64,000 bases of DNA from Cupriavidus lacunae (GCF_003353055.1 NZ_QKWJ01000020.1:1-64000), one strand, 5' to 3'; positions 18,649 through 29,117 are shown, numbered from the stretch's first letter. A program made the numbers and translations. Notes: generated by a model from the letters alone, not told the origin.

Positions 18649-20556
18649 ATGAACATCGGTTTGGCACTTCTGGAGCGCGCGCGCGGGCAGGTTTGGGCGC
18701 GGCATATTGCCGCAGCGCTGCTGGCGGCACTGGCCTGGCTGTGCCTGGCGGGCGGCGCGCATGCCGCCACCGAGGACGACTTCCTGCCGCCGGAGCAGGC
18801 CTACCGCTTTGCCGCCAGCCAGCTCGACGACAAGACCATCGAGGTGCGCTTCGAGGTCGCCCCCGGTTACTACATGTACCGCGAGCGCTTCCACTTTGCC
18901 GCACAGCCCGCTGACGTGAAGCTGGGCATGCCGGTCTATCCGCACGGCAAGGTCAAGTTCGACGAGACCTTCGGCAAGGAGATGGAGACCTACCGCGACA
19001 GCGTGGTCATCCGTGTGCCGGTCGAGGCGGCGCCGGCCGACGGCAAGTGGTCGCTGACGGTCACTTCGCAAGGCTGCGCCGACAAGGGCCTGTGCTATCC
19101 GCCGATGGAGAGCGTGTACAAGGTCGGCGGCGGCGGCCTGGCCGACCTGTTTGGCAAGCGCGCTCGCTCGGATGCGCCCGCGGCGGCGCCGGCGCCGGTG
19201 CCGGCCACGCCTGCCCCGGCGGCGGTGCTGCGCGCCGACGACAGCGACCGCATCGCCGGCGCGCTGGCCAGCCGCAACCTGGGCCTGATCGCCGCGCTGT
19301 TCTTCGGCCTGGGCCTGCTGCTGACCTTCACGCCCTGCGTGCTGCCGATGGTGCCGATCCTGTCGTCGATCGTGGTGGGCGAGCACGTCACCCGCGGCCG
19401 CGCGCTGGTGGTGTCGCTGGCCTATGTGGCGGGCATGGCGGTGGTGTACACCGCGGTCGGGGTGGCCGCGGGGCTGCTGGGCGAGGGCCTGTCGGCCGCG
19501 TTGCAGACGCCGTGGGTGCTGGGCGCGTTCGCGGCGCTGATGGTGGCGCTGGCGCTGTCGATGTTCGGGCTGTACGAGCTGCAGCTGCCGCAGCGCTGGC
19601 AGACCCGCCTGACCGAGTCGTCCAACCGCCGCCAGGGCGGCCAGGTGGCGGGCGCGGCGGCGATGGGCGCGATCTCGGCGCTGATCGTCGGGCCTTGCGT
19701 CACGGCGCCGCTGGCCGGTGCGCTGGCCTATATCGCGCAGTCCCGCGATGCCGTGACCGGCGGCGCGGCGCTGTTCGCGATGGCGCTCGGCATGGGCGTG
19801 CCGCTGGTGCTGGTGGGCGTGGGCGCGGGCAACCTGCTGCCGCGCGCCGGGCGCTGGATGGAGGTCACCAAGCGCTTCTTCGGCTTCCTGCTGCTGGGCG
19901 TGGCGCTGTGGATGCTGGCGCCGGTGCTGCCGGCCTGGGCCACGATGCTGGCGCTGGCGGCGCTGCTGCTGGTAGCGGCGGTGTTCCTGGGCGCCTTCGA
20001 CGGGCTGGGCCCCGATCCGCGCAACCTGGCGCGTGTCGGCAAGGGCATGGGCGTGCTGTTTGCGATCGCCGCGGCGATCGTGCTGATCGGCGTGGCCTCG
20101 GGCGGGCGTGATCCGCTGCAGCCGCTGTCGCACCTGAGCGTGGCACGCACCGGTGGCGAAGCGGCGGGTGGGGCGCAGGCGTTGCGCTTCGAGCGCGTGC
20201 GCAGCGTGGCGGAGCTCGATGCCCGCGTGGCGCAGGCCGAGGCCGCGGGCAAGCCCGTGCTGCTGGATTTCTATGCCGACTGGTGCGTCAGCTGCAAGGA
20301 GATGGAGCACATGACCTTCGTCGATCCGCGCGTGCGCGCGCGGCTGTCGGAGATCGTGCTGCTGCAGGCGGACGTGACCGCCAACAATGCCGACGACAAG
20401 GTGCTGCTCAAGCGCTTCGGCCTGTTCGGGCCGCCCGGCATCATCCTGTTCGGTGCCGACGGGCGCGAGCGCCCGGTGCGCGTGATCGGCTACCAGTCCG
20501 CCAATCGCTTCCTGGAAAGCCTGGAGCGTGCTTTCGGCACGCGCACGCGCACCTGA
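18649..20556 (+). CDS. dsbD: Thiol:disulfide interchange protein DsbD
   Basis: 635 residues, all three DsbD modules. A signal peptide (about 1-39), then the periplasmic alpha domain with Cys143 and Cys149 (QGCADKGLCYPP). The central domain has about eight TM segments with the active Cys pair in TFTPCVLPM and VGPCVTAPL. The C-terminal thioredoxin-like domain carries CVSC in DWCVSCKEME. DsbD moves electrons from cytosolic thioredoxin to periplasmic DsbC, DsbG and cytochrome maturation proteins, which fits with the c-type cytochrome genes nearby. The reading frame stays open upstream into cutA, but the ATG at 18649 gives the signal peptide directly. Confidence 0.97.
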   Translation: MNIGLALLERARGQVWARHIAAALLAALAWLCLAGGAHAATEDDFLPPEQAYRFAASQLDDKTIEVRFEVAPGYYMYRERFHFAAQPADVKLGMPVYPHGKVKFDETFGKEMETYRDSVVIRVPVEAAPADGKWSLTVTSQGCADKGLCYPPMESVYKVGGGGLADLFGKRARSDAPAAAPAPVPATPAPAAVLRADDSDRIAGALASRNLGLIAALFFGLGLLLTFTPCVLPMVPILSSIVVGEHVTRGRALVVSLAYVAGMAVVYTAVGVAAGLLGEGLSAALQTPWVLGAFAALMVALALSMFGLYELQLPQRWQTRLTESSNRRQGGQVAGAAAMGAISALIVGPCVTAPLAGALAYIAQSRDAVTGGAALFAMALGMGVPLVLVGVGAGNLLPRAGRWMEVTKRFFGFLLLGVALWMLAPVLPAWATMLALAALLLVAAVFLGAFDGLGPDPRNLARVGKGMGVLFAIAAAIVLIGVASGGRDPLQPLSHLSVARTGGEAAGGAQALRFERVRSVAELDARVAQAEAAGKPVLLDFYADWCVSCKEMEHMTFVDPRVRARLSEIVLLQADVTANNADDKVLLKRFGLFGPPGIILFGADGRERPVRVIGYQSANRFLESLERAFGTRTRT

Positions 20557-20574
20557 GGCGTACCCAGTCCTGCG

Positions 20575-21789
20575 CTAGCGCTCCAGCTGCCGCGCCAGCC
20601 CCCATAGCGCCGCCAATACCACCACCACGGCACCCATCAGGCCGATCGACCACCAGAACCCCTGCGGCTCGCGCAGCCAGGGCATGCGGTCGAAGTTCAT
20701 GCCGAACACGCCGGTGATCAGCGTCAGCGGCATGAACAGCGCCGTGATCAGCGTCAGGGCGCGCATGGTGCGGTTGGTCCGGTGCGCCACTGCCGAGAAG
20801 TGGATCTGCACCGCCGACTCGATCGAATCCTCCAGCCGGCGCGCATGCGCCAGCACGCGCTGGATATGCTCCATCACATCGTTGATGCGCACCAGCAGCA
20901 CCTCGTCGCGGCCCGGTGCATCGGCCGGGCCGCCGGGCTGGTCGTTGCTGTAGCGGTTGTCGAGCAGGCTGTCGCGGAACTCCTGCAGCGCGTCGCGTTG
21001 TTCCTCGCTCAGGTGTTCCAGCTTGCGCAGCTGGATGCGTGCATCCAGCAGGCCCTCCCAGCTTGAGAAGCTGCGGCGCGAATTGAGCAGCGCGCGCTGC
21101 CAGCGGTCGAGCTGGCGCGTCAGCGGCGCACGCAGTTCCAGGTAGCGGTCGACCATGGCATTGAGCAGGCGCAGCATCAGGTCCTCGGGCCGGCTTGGCG
21201 GGCGCACGCCGTGCAGCAGCGGCTGGCTGTTGCCGCGCGTGGGCGTGGCCTGCGGGCGCGGCGCCTGGCACAGCTCCAGCAGGCGCTGGCGTACCTGGTC
21301 GACCGTGCGCGACTGGCCGGAGCGCACCGTGACCAGCACGGTATCGAAGACGAAGAACGTGACCGGCTGGGTGTCGATCTTGGCCAGCGCCGGCAGGAAG
21401 CCGGGGGGATGGCGCTTGGGTCGGGCAGCGGTGTCGGCAGCAGGTGCTTTCACCGTGCCTGCCGTGGCCTCCTGCGGCTCGGCCTCGGCGATGGCGCGGC
21501 TGGTCTCGAAGGCCAGCTTGCGGAAAATCACCATGTCGTACGCATTGGTCGTATCGAAATACGACGGATGCGTAGCATTGGTGGCGTCGGTCAGGTGCAG
21601 GTCCAGGATCGGCGCGCCGGCAAGCTGGCGCACGCTCTCGCGCCAGGCATCCGGCGCGGCGGTGACTTCCTCGGTGGAAAAGTCCGCCCAGACGAAGAGC
21701 GCGGCGGCATTGCCGCTGAGGAAGCTGCCCGCCTCGGTGAGTGAGGCGAGCGGGTGTACCTGGCTGGCCGAGAAGCCGAGCAGTTCCAT
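20575..21789 (-). CDS. CorA-family magnesium/divalent cation transporter
   Basis: 404 residues. A large cytosolic N-terminal part is followed by a long helix and two C-terminal TM segments; the first ends in the diagnostic GMN motif (TGVFGMNFDRMPWL). This places it in the CorA/ZntB family of pentameric Mg2+ (or Co2+, Zn2+) channels. An insertion rich in Ala and Pro (TAGTVKAPAADTAARPKR) sits between the N-terminal segments. It converges on dsbD with only 18 bases between stops, and follows hemB in the same direction with a 22-base gap. Confidence 0.9.
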   Translation of the reverse strand: MELLGFSASQVHPLASLTEAGSFLSGNAAALFVWADFSTEEVTAAPDAWRESVRQLAGAPILDLHLTDATNATHPSYFDTTNAYDMVIFRKLAFETSRAIAEAEPQEATAGTVKAPAADTAARPKRHPPGFLPALAKIDTQPVTFFVFDTVLVTVRSGQSRTVDQVRQRLLELCQAPRPQATPTRGNSQPLLHGVRPPSRPEDLMLRLLNAMVDRYLELRAPLTRQLDRWQRALLNSRRSFSSWEGLLDARIQLRKLEHLSEEQRDALQEFRDSLLDNRYSNDQPGGPADAPGRDEVLLVRINDVMEHIQRVLAHARRLEDSIESAVQIHFSAVAHRTNRTMRALTLITALFMPLTLITGVFGMNFDRMPWLREPQGFWWSIGLMGAVVVVLAALWGLARQLER

Positions 21790-21811
21790 AGGCGCTCTGT
21801 CCGTTGGCCGC

Positions 21812-22888
<1,077 letters not shown>

Positions 22889-22922
22889 CTAAACTTTTGA
22901 GCGTGCCCGCTATCATACTCGC

Positions 22923-23040
22923 GGACACTTTGCGTTGCGCCCTGCGTGGCGCGGTGTCCCCCGCTACTCCTCCCTGAGCGGGTACCCGCCCCAGCGGCGG
23001 GAAAGTTTGTCCCCGTTGCTTGCAACGGGGCTTTTTTTTG
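22923..23040 (+). ncRNA. Candidate small RNA with anti-Shine-Dalgarno loop
   Basis: Four consecutive perfect hairpins in 118 bases on the plus strand, between two minus-strand genes. (1) GGACAC (22923-22928)/GTGTCC (22954-22959) enclosing GCGCC/GGCGC. (2) CCCGCT (22960-22965)/AGCGGG (22977-22982), whose 11-nt loop holds CTCCTCCC (22967-22974), complementary to the Shine-Dalgarno GGAGG. (3) CCCGCC (22985-22990)/GGCGGG (22996-23001). (4) CCCCGTTGC (23011-23019)/GCAACGGGG (23022-23030) followed by T8, a strong Rho-independent terminator. A TATCAT box at 22911-22916 would place the start at about 22923, exactly at hairpin 1; no good -35 is seen. No plus-strand gene upstream needs this terminator. 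An untranslated, ribosome- or mRNA-targeting regulator is inferred. Confidence 0.65.
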
Positions 23041-23056
23041 CGCGCTGGGCGCAGGC

Positions 23057-23758
23057 CTATGCAGCCGGATCGGCCGCGGGCGGCTCCGCTTTTTCAGGGG
23101 CGGCCTTCGGTTCGGCCTTCTGCGCTTCCGGCAGGTTCAGCCAGCCGGCGATGACGCCCTGCGCCTCTTCGATGCCGCGGCGCTTCAGGCTGGAGAATAG
23201 CTGTGCCGTCATCGGTACCGGCGTTTCCATCTGCTCGGCGTAGCCCTGCAGCATCTTGCGGGTCTCGCGCAGTGCCTTGGCGTTGTCGCTGTTGGTGAGC
23301 TTGTCGGCCTTGGTCAGCAGCACGTGGATGGGCCGGCCCGTGGGCAGGAACCACTCCACCATCTGGCAATCGAGATCCGTGAACGGGCGGCGCGCATCCA
23401 TCATCAGGATCAGGCCGGAAAGTTGCTGGCGCGTCTGCACATAGTCGCTCAGCAGGCCCTGCCAGTGGTACTTGGCCGAGCCCGAGACCTCGGCATAGCC
23501 GTAGCCGGGCAGGTCGACCAGGAAGGCGAGCGGGTCGGGCGCCTTGACCGGCGCCACCGAGAAATAGTTGATGTGCTGCGTGCGCCCGGGGGTGCGCGAC
23601 GAGAACGCCAGCCGCTTCTGGTTGCACAGGATGTTGATGGCCGTGGACTTGCCGGCGTTGGAGCGGCCGGCGAATGCCACCTCCGGCACGGCCGTGGCGG
23701 GCAGGTCGCGCAGGTGGTTCACGGTGATTAAGAAGCGGGCCTGGTGAAGAAGGGACAT
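23057..23758 (-). CDS. engB: Ribosome biogenesis GTP-binding protein EngB/YsxC
   Basis: 233 residues. The GTPase motifs are present: G1 in [11 protein letters not shown]3 in [12 protein letters not shown]4 in LTKADKL. EngB acts in late 50S assembly. The C-terminal 25 or so residues are Ala/Pro/Glu/Lys low complexity (after AGWLNLPE) and go beyond the usual 200-210 residue length. Divergent from the cytochrome c4 gene. Confidence 0.96.
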   Translation of the reverse strand: MSLLHQARFLITVNHLRDLPATAVPEVAFAGRSNAGKSTAINILCNQKRLAFSSRTPGRTQHINYFSVAPVKAPDPLAFLVDLPGYGYAEVSGSAKYHWQGLLSDYVQTRQQLSGLILMMDARRPFTDLDCQMVEWFLPTGRPIHVLLTKADKLTNSDNAKALRETRKMLQGYAEQMETPVPMTAQLFSSLKRRGIEEAQGVIAGWLNLPEAQKAEPKAAPEKAEPPAADPAA

Positions 23759-23925
23759 GCGCTAGAGCGGTGGGGCGGGCCGCGGGGGCAGCGCGCAGTG
23801 CGCGTGCCGGGGCCGGGGTCTCGCCAGGGTGGGATGGCTGGCGGCATGGGCCGCCCGCCGGGGTTGACCTGGCGCAGCCCGAAGGGGCATGACAAGGCGC
23901 AAGGCATCAATCCGGCACATAACTT

Positions 23926-23935
23926 ATTGTACAAT
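23926..23935. promoter_or_regulatory. Palindromic -10 region between engB and cytochrome c4
   Basis: ATTGTACAAT is a perfect palindrome that reads TACAAT as a -10 box on both strands, in the 503-base gap (23759-24261) between two divergent genes. No convincing -35 box is seen on either side. The rest of the gap shows no supported gene or strong hairpin. Confidence 0.35.
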
Positions 23936-24261
23936 ACGCCGGTTTACGGTCTCCTGAACGGGTGACGCGTGGCATCCATGGCCGCGTGCCTCGGCTGCCG
24001 TCGTCCGGGCGGGAAGCCTAGTGTGTCGTTCCATCGTGGGCAAGGCCTTGCCCCGCATTGCGTGTTGCACCGGAGGGTGCGGCAGCAGCAGCGGGAGCGG
24101 GCTGGCGGGGTCTGCCGCCACGGCCAGTGTCATGCGGATCGGTCAGCCGCACGCGGGTCGCCACGATACCAGCCTTTTGCACCGGCGCGTCCTCACCGCC
24201 GGCAAAGCGCCGGGCCGGCACGCATCACGGTATCCAAAAACAATTCAGAGAAGGTGTGCGA

Positions 24262-24921
24262 ATGAACCGCATTGCGAAGATTCTGGGTGTCCTGGCTCTG
24301 GCCGTTCCTGCCGCCGCCCTTTCCGGACTGGCATCTGCCGCAGAGCAGGCCGCCGCAAAGGCTGACCCGGCCAAGGGTGAAACGCTGTACACGCAAGGTG
24401 CCCCCGATCGCAATGTGCCCGCCTGCCTGAGCTGCCATGGCGCCGCCGGCAACAGTGCCGCCGCCGCCAACCCGAAGCTGGCCGCGCAGCATCCTGAATA
24501 CGTCCACAAGCAGCTGGCCGACTTCAAGGCCAAGGCACGCAACAACGCGATCATGATGCCGATGGCGTCAGTGCTGACCGACGAGGAAATGCGCAACGTC
24601 GGCGCCTACCTGGCCAAGCAGTCGCTCAAGCCGGCCACCGCCAAGAACAAGGACACCATCGAAGCCGGCCAGAAGATCTACCGCGGCGGCATCGCGGCCA
24701 AGGGCGTGCCGGCCTGCGCCGCCTGCCACGGTCCGACCGGCGCCGGCATCCCGGCCCAGTACCCGCGTATCGGCGGGCAGTGGGCGGACTATACCGAGGC
24801 ACAACTGGTGGCATTCCGCCAGGGCACCCGCAAGAACAACCCGGTCATGACGACCATCGCCGCCAAGATGTCGGATGCCGAGATCAAGGCGGTGGCGGAT
24901 TACGTCGCCGGGGTTCGCTGA
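24262..24921 (+). CDS. Cytochrome c4, diheme periplasmic
   Basis: 219 residues with a Sec signal peptide (cleavage after ...GLASA, about residue 26). Two CxxCH heme sites at Cys55/Cys58/His59 (CLSCH) and Cys152/Cys155/His156 (CAACH), one in each of two homologous c-type domains, each with a downstream Met ligand candidate (MMPMASVL and NPVMTTI). Cytochrome c4 passes electrons to terminal oxidases. The ATG at 24262 follows an AAGGTG site. The next two genes encode the heme-attachment machinery that this protein needs. Confidence 0.94.
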   Translation: MNRIAKILGVLALAVPAAALSGLASAAEQAAAKADPAKGETLYTQGAPDRNVPACLSCHGAAGNSAAAANPKLAAQHPEYVHKQLADFKAKARNNAIMMPMASVLTDEEMRNVGAYLAKQSLKPATAKNKDTIEAGQKIYRGGIAAKGVPACAACHGPTGAGIPAQYPRIGGQWADYTEAQLVAFRQGTRKNNPVMTTIAAKMSDAEIKAVADYVAGVR

Positions 24922-25114
24922 CGATCCGGGATTCCGCGACACCGCTGGCGCCGTCAGGCGCCGGCGCATCGGTTAGGCGGCCTCCGCCCCAGCGGGCGTG
25001 CCGCGGCATGCAACCGAACGCGCTTGTCACAATCGAAAAGGGTGGCCTGCTTGCCAAAGCATGTCCACCCTTTATTCATTTCTAAGCCGCACGTTGTTTT
25101 AGGTTTCACTGCAC

Positions 25115-27319
25115 ATGTCGACCGCTTCCACTTCAGGGCTGCACCTGAAGACCTCTCACCGCGTGCTGCGCGACGCGGTCGAATTGTTGTCCTCGATGCG
25201 CTTCGCGATTACGCTGCTGACGGTGATCTCCATCGCCAGCGTGATCGGCACCGTGCTCAAGCAGAACGAGCCGTATCCCAACTACGTCAACCAGTTCGGG
25301 CCGTTCTGGGCCGATGTGTTCCACACGCTGTCGCTGCAGAAGGTCTACGGTTCCTGGTGGTTCCTGCTGATCCTGGCCTTCCTGGTGGTGTCGACCAGCC
25401 TGTGCCTGGTGCGCAACGCGCCCAAGATGGTGGCGGACATGCGCTCGTGGAAGGACCATGTGCGCGAACGCAGCCTGCGCGCCTTCCATCACCGCGGGGA
25501 GTTCGACGGCGCGCGCCCGCGTACCGAGGCGGTGAGCCGCCTGTCGGCGCTGCTGCGCAACCGCGGCTACCGGCTCAAGGCGGTCGAGCATGAGGGCGCC
25601 ACGCTGCTGGCCGCCAAGGCCGGCGCTGCCAACAAGGCCGGCTATATCCTGGCGCACACCGCCATCGTGGTGATCTGCATCGGCGGCCTGCTCGACGGCG
25701 ACCTGCTGATCCGCGCGCAGATGTGGCTGGGCGGCAAGACCCCGATCAGCGGCAACGCGGTCATCAGCGAAATCCCGCCGCAGCACCGGCTGTCGACGAG
25801 CAACCCGGGCTTCCGCGGTAACGCCTACGTGCCCGAGGGCTCCACCGTCTCCACCGCCATCCTGAATATCTCGGACGGCGCGCTGGTGCAGGACCTGCCG
25901 TTCGCGATCACGCTCAAGAAGTTCAAGGTCGATTTCTACGAGACCGGCATGCCCAAGCTGTTTGCCTCGGATGTGATCGTGACCGATCGCGCCACCGGCA
26001 AGCAGACCGAGGCCACCATCAAGGTGAACGAGCCACTGATCGTCGACGGCATCGCCATCTACCAGTCCAGCTTCGAGGACGGGGGCTCGCGCCTGAAGTT
26101 CGTCGGCTACCCGATGCAGGGCAGCGGCCACGGCACCTTCACCATCGACGGCGCGGTGGGCGGCAACAAGCCGCTGGCGGACACCGGCACCAGCGCGGAC
26201 GGCGAAGGCCTGACGGTCGAGTTCAGCGACTTCCGGCTGATGAATATCGAGAACGTCACCGATGCCTCGGGCAAGCCCGATGCACGCGGCGTGGCGCGCA
26301 AGTCCTTCAACGAGACGCTGGAAAAGCACCTCGGCGCCGCTGCCAGCACCGATCGCGCCAAGACGCTGCGCAACGTCGGTCCGTCGGTGCAGTACAAGCT
26401 GCGCGACCGCACCGGCCAGGCGCGCGAGTACAACAACTACATGGTCCCGGTGCAGATGGATGGCCAGTCGGTGTTCCTGGCCGGCATGCGCGAGTCGCCC
26501 AGCGAGCCGTTCCGCTACCTGCGCATTCCCGCCGACGACCAGGGCAGCGTGGCCGACTGGATGCGCCTGCGCGCCGCGCTGCAGGACCGCACCCTGCGCG
26601 GCGAGGCCGCGCGCCGCTTTGCGCTGGCATCGATGCCCGGCGATGACAAGGCCGACCTGCGCCGCCAGCTGGCGGAAAGCTCGCTGCGCGCGCTCGACCT
26701 GTTCGCCGGCGCCACGCGGCCCACGCCGAATTCTCCGCCGGGCGGCTTCACCGCGATCGCGGCCTTCCTGGAAAAGTCCGTGCCCCCTGCCGAGCAGCAG
26801 AAGGCGGCCGACGTGCTGCTGAAGATCCTGAACGGCTCGATGTGGGAGCTGTGGCAACTGGCGCGCGCGCAGGACAAGCTGCCGGTGGTGGCCAACAGTG
26901 CGCAGAGCGGCACCTTCCTGCAGCAAGCCATCAACGCGCTGTCGGATAGTTTCTTCTACGGCGCGCCGGTGTTCCTGCAGCTCGACGACTTCAAGGAAAT
27001 CAAGGCCAGTGTGTTCCAGCTGACCCGTGCGCCGGGCAAGAACATCGTGTATCTTGGCTGTCTGCTGCTGGTGCTGGGCGTGTTCTCGATGTTCTATATC
27101 CGCGAGCGCCGGGTCTGGATCTGGGTGAAAGACAAGCCCGTCGAGGGCGACACCGGTCCAGGCAGCCATGTGCTGATGGCGATGTCGACCCAGCGTCGCA
27201 CCATGGATTTCGAAAAGGAATTCACGGCGCTGCGCGACGATATCGGCCGCGCCGCAGGGGGCCGCGCCGAAGTGCCCGAATCCTCCGGTTCCTCCGGTCC
27301 CGCCGGCACCACACACTGA
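25115..27319 (+). CDS. resB: Cytochrome c biogenesis protein ResB (Ccs1)
   Basis: 734 residues, ResB/Ccs1 family of cytochrome c maturation system II. Hydrophobic segments lie near residues 30-50 (AITLLTVISIASVIGTVL), 80-100 (SWWFLLILAFLVVSTSLC), 170-195, and near 645-665 (NIVYLGCLLLVLGVFSMFYI), with a large periplasmic part between the last two. With ResC it carries heme across the membrane and attaches it to apocytochromes. The N-terminal EPYPNYVNQFGPFWADVF and the C-terminal RRVWIWVK are typical. resC starts 16 bases later. Confidence 0.93.
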   Translation: MSTASTSGLHLKTSHRVLRDAVELLSSMRFAITLLTVISIASVIGTVLKQNEPYPNYVNQFGPFWADVFHTLSLQKVYGSWWFLLILAFLVVSTSLCLVRNAPKMVADMRSWKDHVRERSLRAFHHRGEFDGARPRTEAVSRLSALLRNRGYRLKAVEHEGATLLAAKAGAANKAGYILAHTAIVVICIGGLLDGDLLIRAQMWLGGKTPISGNAVISEIPPQHRLSTSNPGFRGNAYVPEGSTVSTAILNISDGALVQDLPFAITLKKFKVDFYETGMPKLFASDVIVTDRATGKQTEATIKVNEPLIVDGIAIYQSSFEDGGSRLKFVGYPMQGSGHGTFTIDGAVGGNKPLADTGTSADGEGLTVEFSDFRLMNIENVTDASGKPDARGVARKSFNETLEKHLGAAASTDRAKTLRNVGPSVQYKLRDRTGQAREYNNYMVPVQMDGQSVFLAGMRESPSEPFRYLRIPADDQGSVADWMRLRAALQDRTLRGEAARRFALASMPGDDKADLRRQLAESSLRALDLFAGATRPTPNSPPGGFTAIAAFLEKSVPPAEQQKAADVLLKILNGSMWELWQLARAQDKLPVVANSAQSGTFLQQAINALSDSFFYGAPVFLQLDDFKEIKASVFQLTRAPGKNIVYLGCLLLVLGVFSMFYIRERRVWIWVKDKPVEGDTGPGSHVLMAMSTQRRTMDFEKEFTALRDDIGRAAGGRAEVPESSGSSGPAGTTH

Positions 27320-27335
27320 ATTGAGCAGGTACGCT

Positions 27336-28538
27336 ATGTCCTCAAATGTGAACCAGGCCAACCCCGCCATGCGCGGCACCACGCGCGCCAACACCGGTGC
27401 CGCTGACGAGGCCTATCTCGAACCCTCCTTCCTGCGCCGCCTGACCTGGCTGGACTGGCTGTTCGCACTGGCGCTGGCCGTCGGCGCGGGCGTGGCGCTG
27501 TCGCAATACGGGCAGTGGATGAACGGCTACGACAAGGCTGTGCTGATCGCTGCCGTGCCCACCTTTGCCCTGCTTGGCTGGCACTGGAAGTCGGTGCGCC
27601 TCCTGATGCCGGCGCTGGCGATGCTGTCGCTGTTCGCGATCCAGCTTTACCACGGGCAACTGGCGCGCGCGGACCAGGCCTTCTTCCTCAAGTATTTCCT
27701 GTCGAGCCAGTCGGCCATCCTGTGGATGAGCGCGCTGGTGTTCCTGTCCACGCTGTTCTACGGGGTCGGGCTGGCAACGCGCTCGGGCACGGGCTACAGC
27801 ATCGGCAGCAAGCTGTGCTGGGCCGCAGTGGTGCTGGGCTTCACCGGCCTGCTGGTGCGCTGGTACGAGTCGTACCTGATCGGGACCGACATCGGCCATA
27901 TCCCCATCTCGAACCTGTATGAAGTGTTCGTGCTGTTCACGCTGATCACTTCGCTGTTCTACCTGTACTACGAAGGCCGCTACGCCACGCGCGCGCTGGG
28001 CCCGTTCGTGATGCTGGTGGTGTCGGCCGCGGTGGGCTTCCTGCTGTGGTACACGGTCAGCCGCAATGCGCAGGAGATCCAGCCGCTGGTGCCGGCGCTG
28101 CAAAGCTGGTGGATGAAGATCCACGTGCCGGCCAACTTTATCGGCTACGGTACTTTCGCGCTGGCGGCGATGGTGTCGGTGGCCTACCTGCTCAAGCAGC
28201 ACGGCATCCTGGCCGAGCGCCTGCCGTCGCTGGAGCTGCTCGACGACGTGATGTACAAGGCGATCGCGGTCGGCTTCGCCTTCTTCACCATTGCCACCAT
28301 CCTGGGCGCGCTGTGGGCGGCCGAGGCCTGGGGCGGCTACTGGAGCTGGGACCCCAAGGAAACCTGGGCGCTGATCGTCTGGCTGAACTACGCGGCCTGG
28401 CTGCATATGCGCCTGATGAAGGGCCTGCGTGGCACGGTGGCGGCGTGGTGGGCGCTGGTCGGCCTGCTGGTGACGACCTTCGCGTTCCTGGGCGTCAACA
28501 TGTTCCTGTCGGGCCTGCACAGCTACGGCGAACTCTGA
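27336..28538 (+). CDS. ccsB: Cytochrome c biogenesis protein ResC (CcsB/CcsA)
   Basis: 400 residues, about eight TM segments. The tryptophan-rich WWD signature, WGGYWSWDPKETWALIVWL, lies near residue 330 and binds heme in the heme-handling family; the conserved His residues in KIHVPANFIGYG and WLNYAAWLHMRL are seen. It pairs with ResB in system II. The ATG at 27336 is chosen over a TTG at 27321. Confidence 0.94.
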   Translation: MSSNVNQANPAMRGTTRANTGAADEAYLEPSFLRRLTWLDWLFALALAVGAGVALSQYGQWMNGYDKAVLIAAVPTFALLGWHWKSVRLLMPALAMLSLFAIQLYHGQLARADQAFFLKYFLSSQSAILWMSALVFLSTLFYGVGLATRSGTGYSIGSKLCWAAVVLGFTGLLVRWYESYLIGTDIGHIPISNLYEVFVLFTLITSLFYLYYEGRYATRALGPFVMLVVSAAVGFLLWYTVSRNAQEIQPLVPALQSWWMKIHVPANFIGYGTFALAAMVSVAYLLKQHGILAERLPSLELLDDVMYKAIAVGFAFFTIATILGALWAAEAWGGYWSWDPKETWALIVWLNYAAWLHMRLMKGLRGTVAAWWALVGLLVTTFAFLGVNMFLSGLHSYGEL

Positions 28539-28558
28539 CTGTCCCTATGCTGCGATGC

Positions 28559-28587
28559 AAAAAACCTGCCTTCGGGCAGGTTTTTTT
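28559..28587 (+). terminator. Terminator after the resBC operon
   Basis: ACCTGCC (28564-28570) / GGCAGGT (28575-28581) with a stable TTCG tetraloop, flanked by AAAAA and TTTTTTT. Confidence 0.92.
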
Positions 28588-28685
28588 ATCTTTTTTGCAA
28601 CGTGATGGAATATAGGCATCACATTCGGTGTTTACTGGAGGAGCGGTGCCGGCTGGCGGCACCGGTTCGCATGGAGAAAAAGATC

Positions 28686-29117
28686 ATGGCACGTCTGCGT
28701 CCTACCACTGCTGCATCCCTCGTTCGTCCCGCCGCGCTTGCGCTCGGCTGTGCGGCGGTCCTGCTCGCCGGCTGCGCCGGCATGAGCGGCGGCACTGCCG
28801 GCAACATGCCGCCCACGGTGAAGGTGGCCGATGGCGTGCTGACCGATCCGCAGGGCCTGACGCTGTACACCTTCGACCGCGACACCGCCGGCAGCGGCAA
28901 GAGCGCCTGCAACGGCCCCTGCGCCACCAACTGGCCGCCGCTGATGGCCGCGCCGGGCACCAGTGCCTCGGGCCAGTACACCATCATCACCCGTGAAGAC
29001 GGCGGCAAGCAGTGGGCGTACCGCGGCATGCCGCTGTACCGCTTCTCCAAGGACGCCAAGGCGGGCGACCGTGGCGGCGACAACATCAACAACGTCTGGC
29101 ACGCCGCCAAGCCCTGA
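28686..29117 (+). CDS. COG4315-type secreted lipoprotein of unknown function
   Basis: 143 residues. Lipoprotein signal with lipobox LLAGC and Cys30 as the lipid site. The rest holds two copies of the Yx(F/W/Y)xxD-type repeat seen in COG4315: GLTLYTFDRDTAG and GMPLYRFSKDAKAGD, plus CNGPCATNWPPL with a Cys pair. Function is unknown; relatives are found near sigma-factor genes. A GGAG site 9-12 bases upstream supports the ATG at 28686. Followed by the ECF sigma gene after 29 bases, so likely one operon. Confidence 0.88.
   Translation: MARLRPTTAASLVRPAALALGCAAVLLAGCAGMSGGTAGNMPPTVKVADGVLTDPQGLTLYTFDRDTAGSGKSACNGPCATNWPPLMAAPGTSASGQYTIITREDGGKQWAYRGMPLYRFSKDAKAGDRGGDNINNVWHAAKP

Noticed and set aside
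22981..23040. Reading the hairpin at 23011-23030 as a terminator of engB on the minus strand
   Set aside because: The T8 run is on the plus strand; on the minus strand the stem is preceded by A8 and not followed by T's, so it does not terminate engB.
23744..24233. Small frames in the engB-cytochrome c4 gap
   Set aside because: Low-complexity translations on both strands, no start signals.
25133..27394. Long minus-strand open frame opposite resB
   Set aside because: Same mirror effect; the plus strand encodes a clear ResB protein and the minus translation shows no recognisable family.
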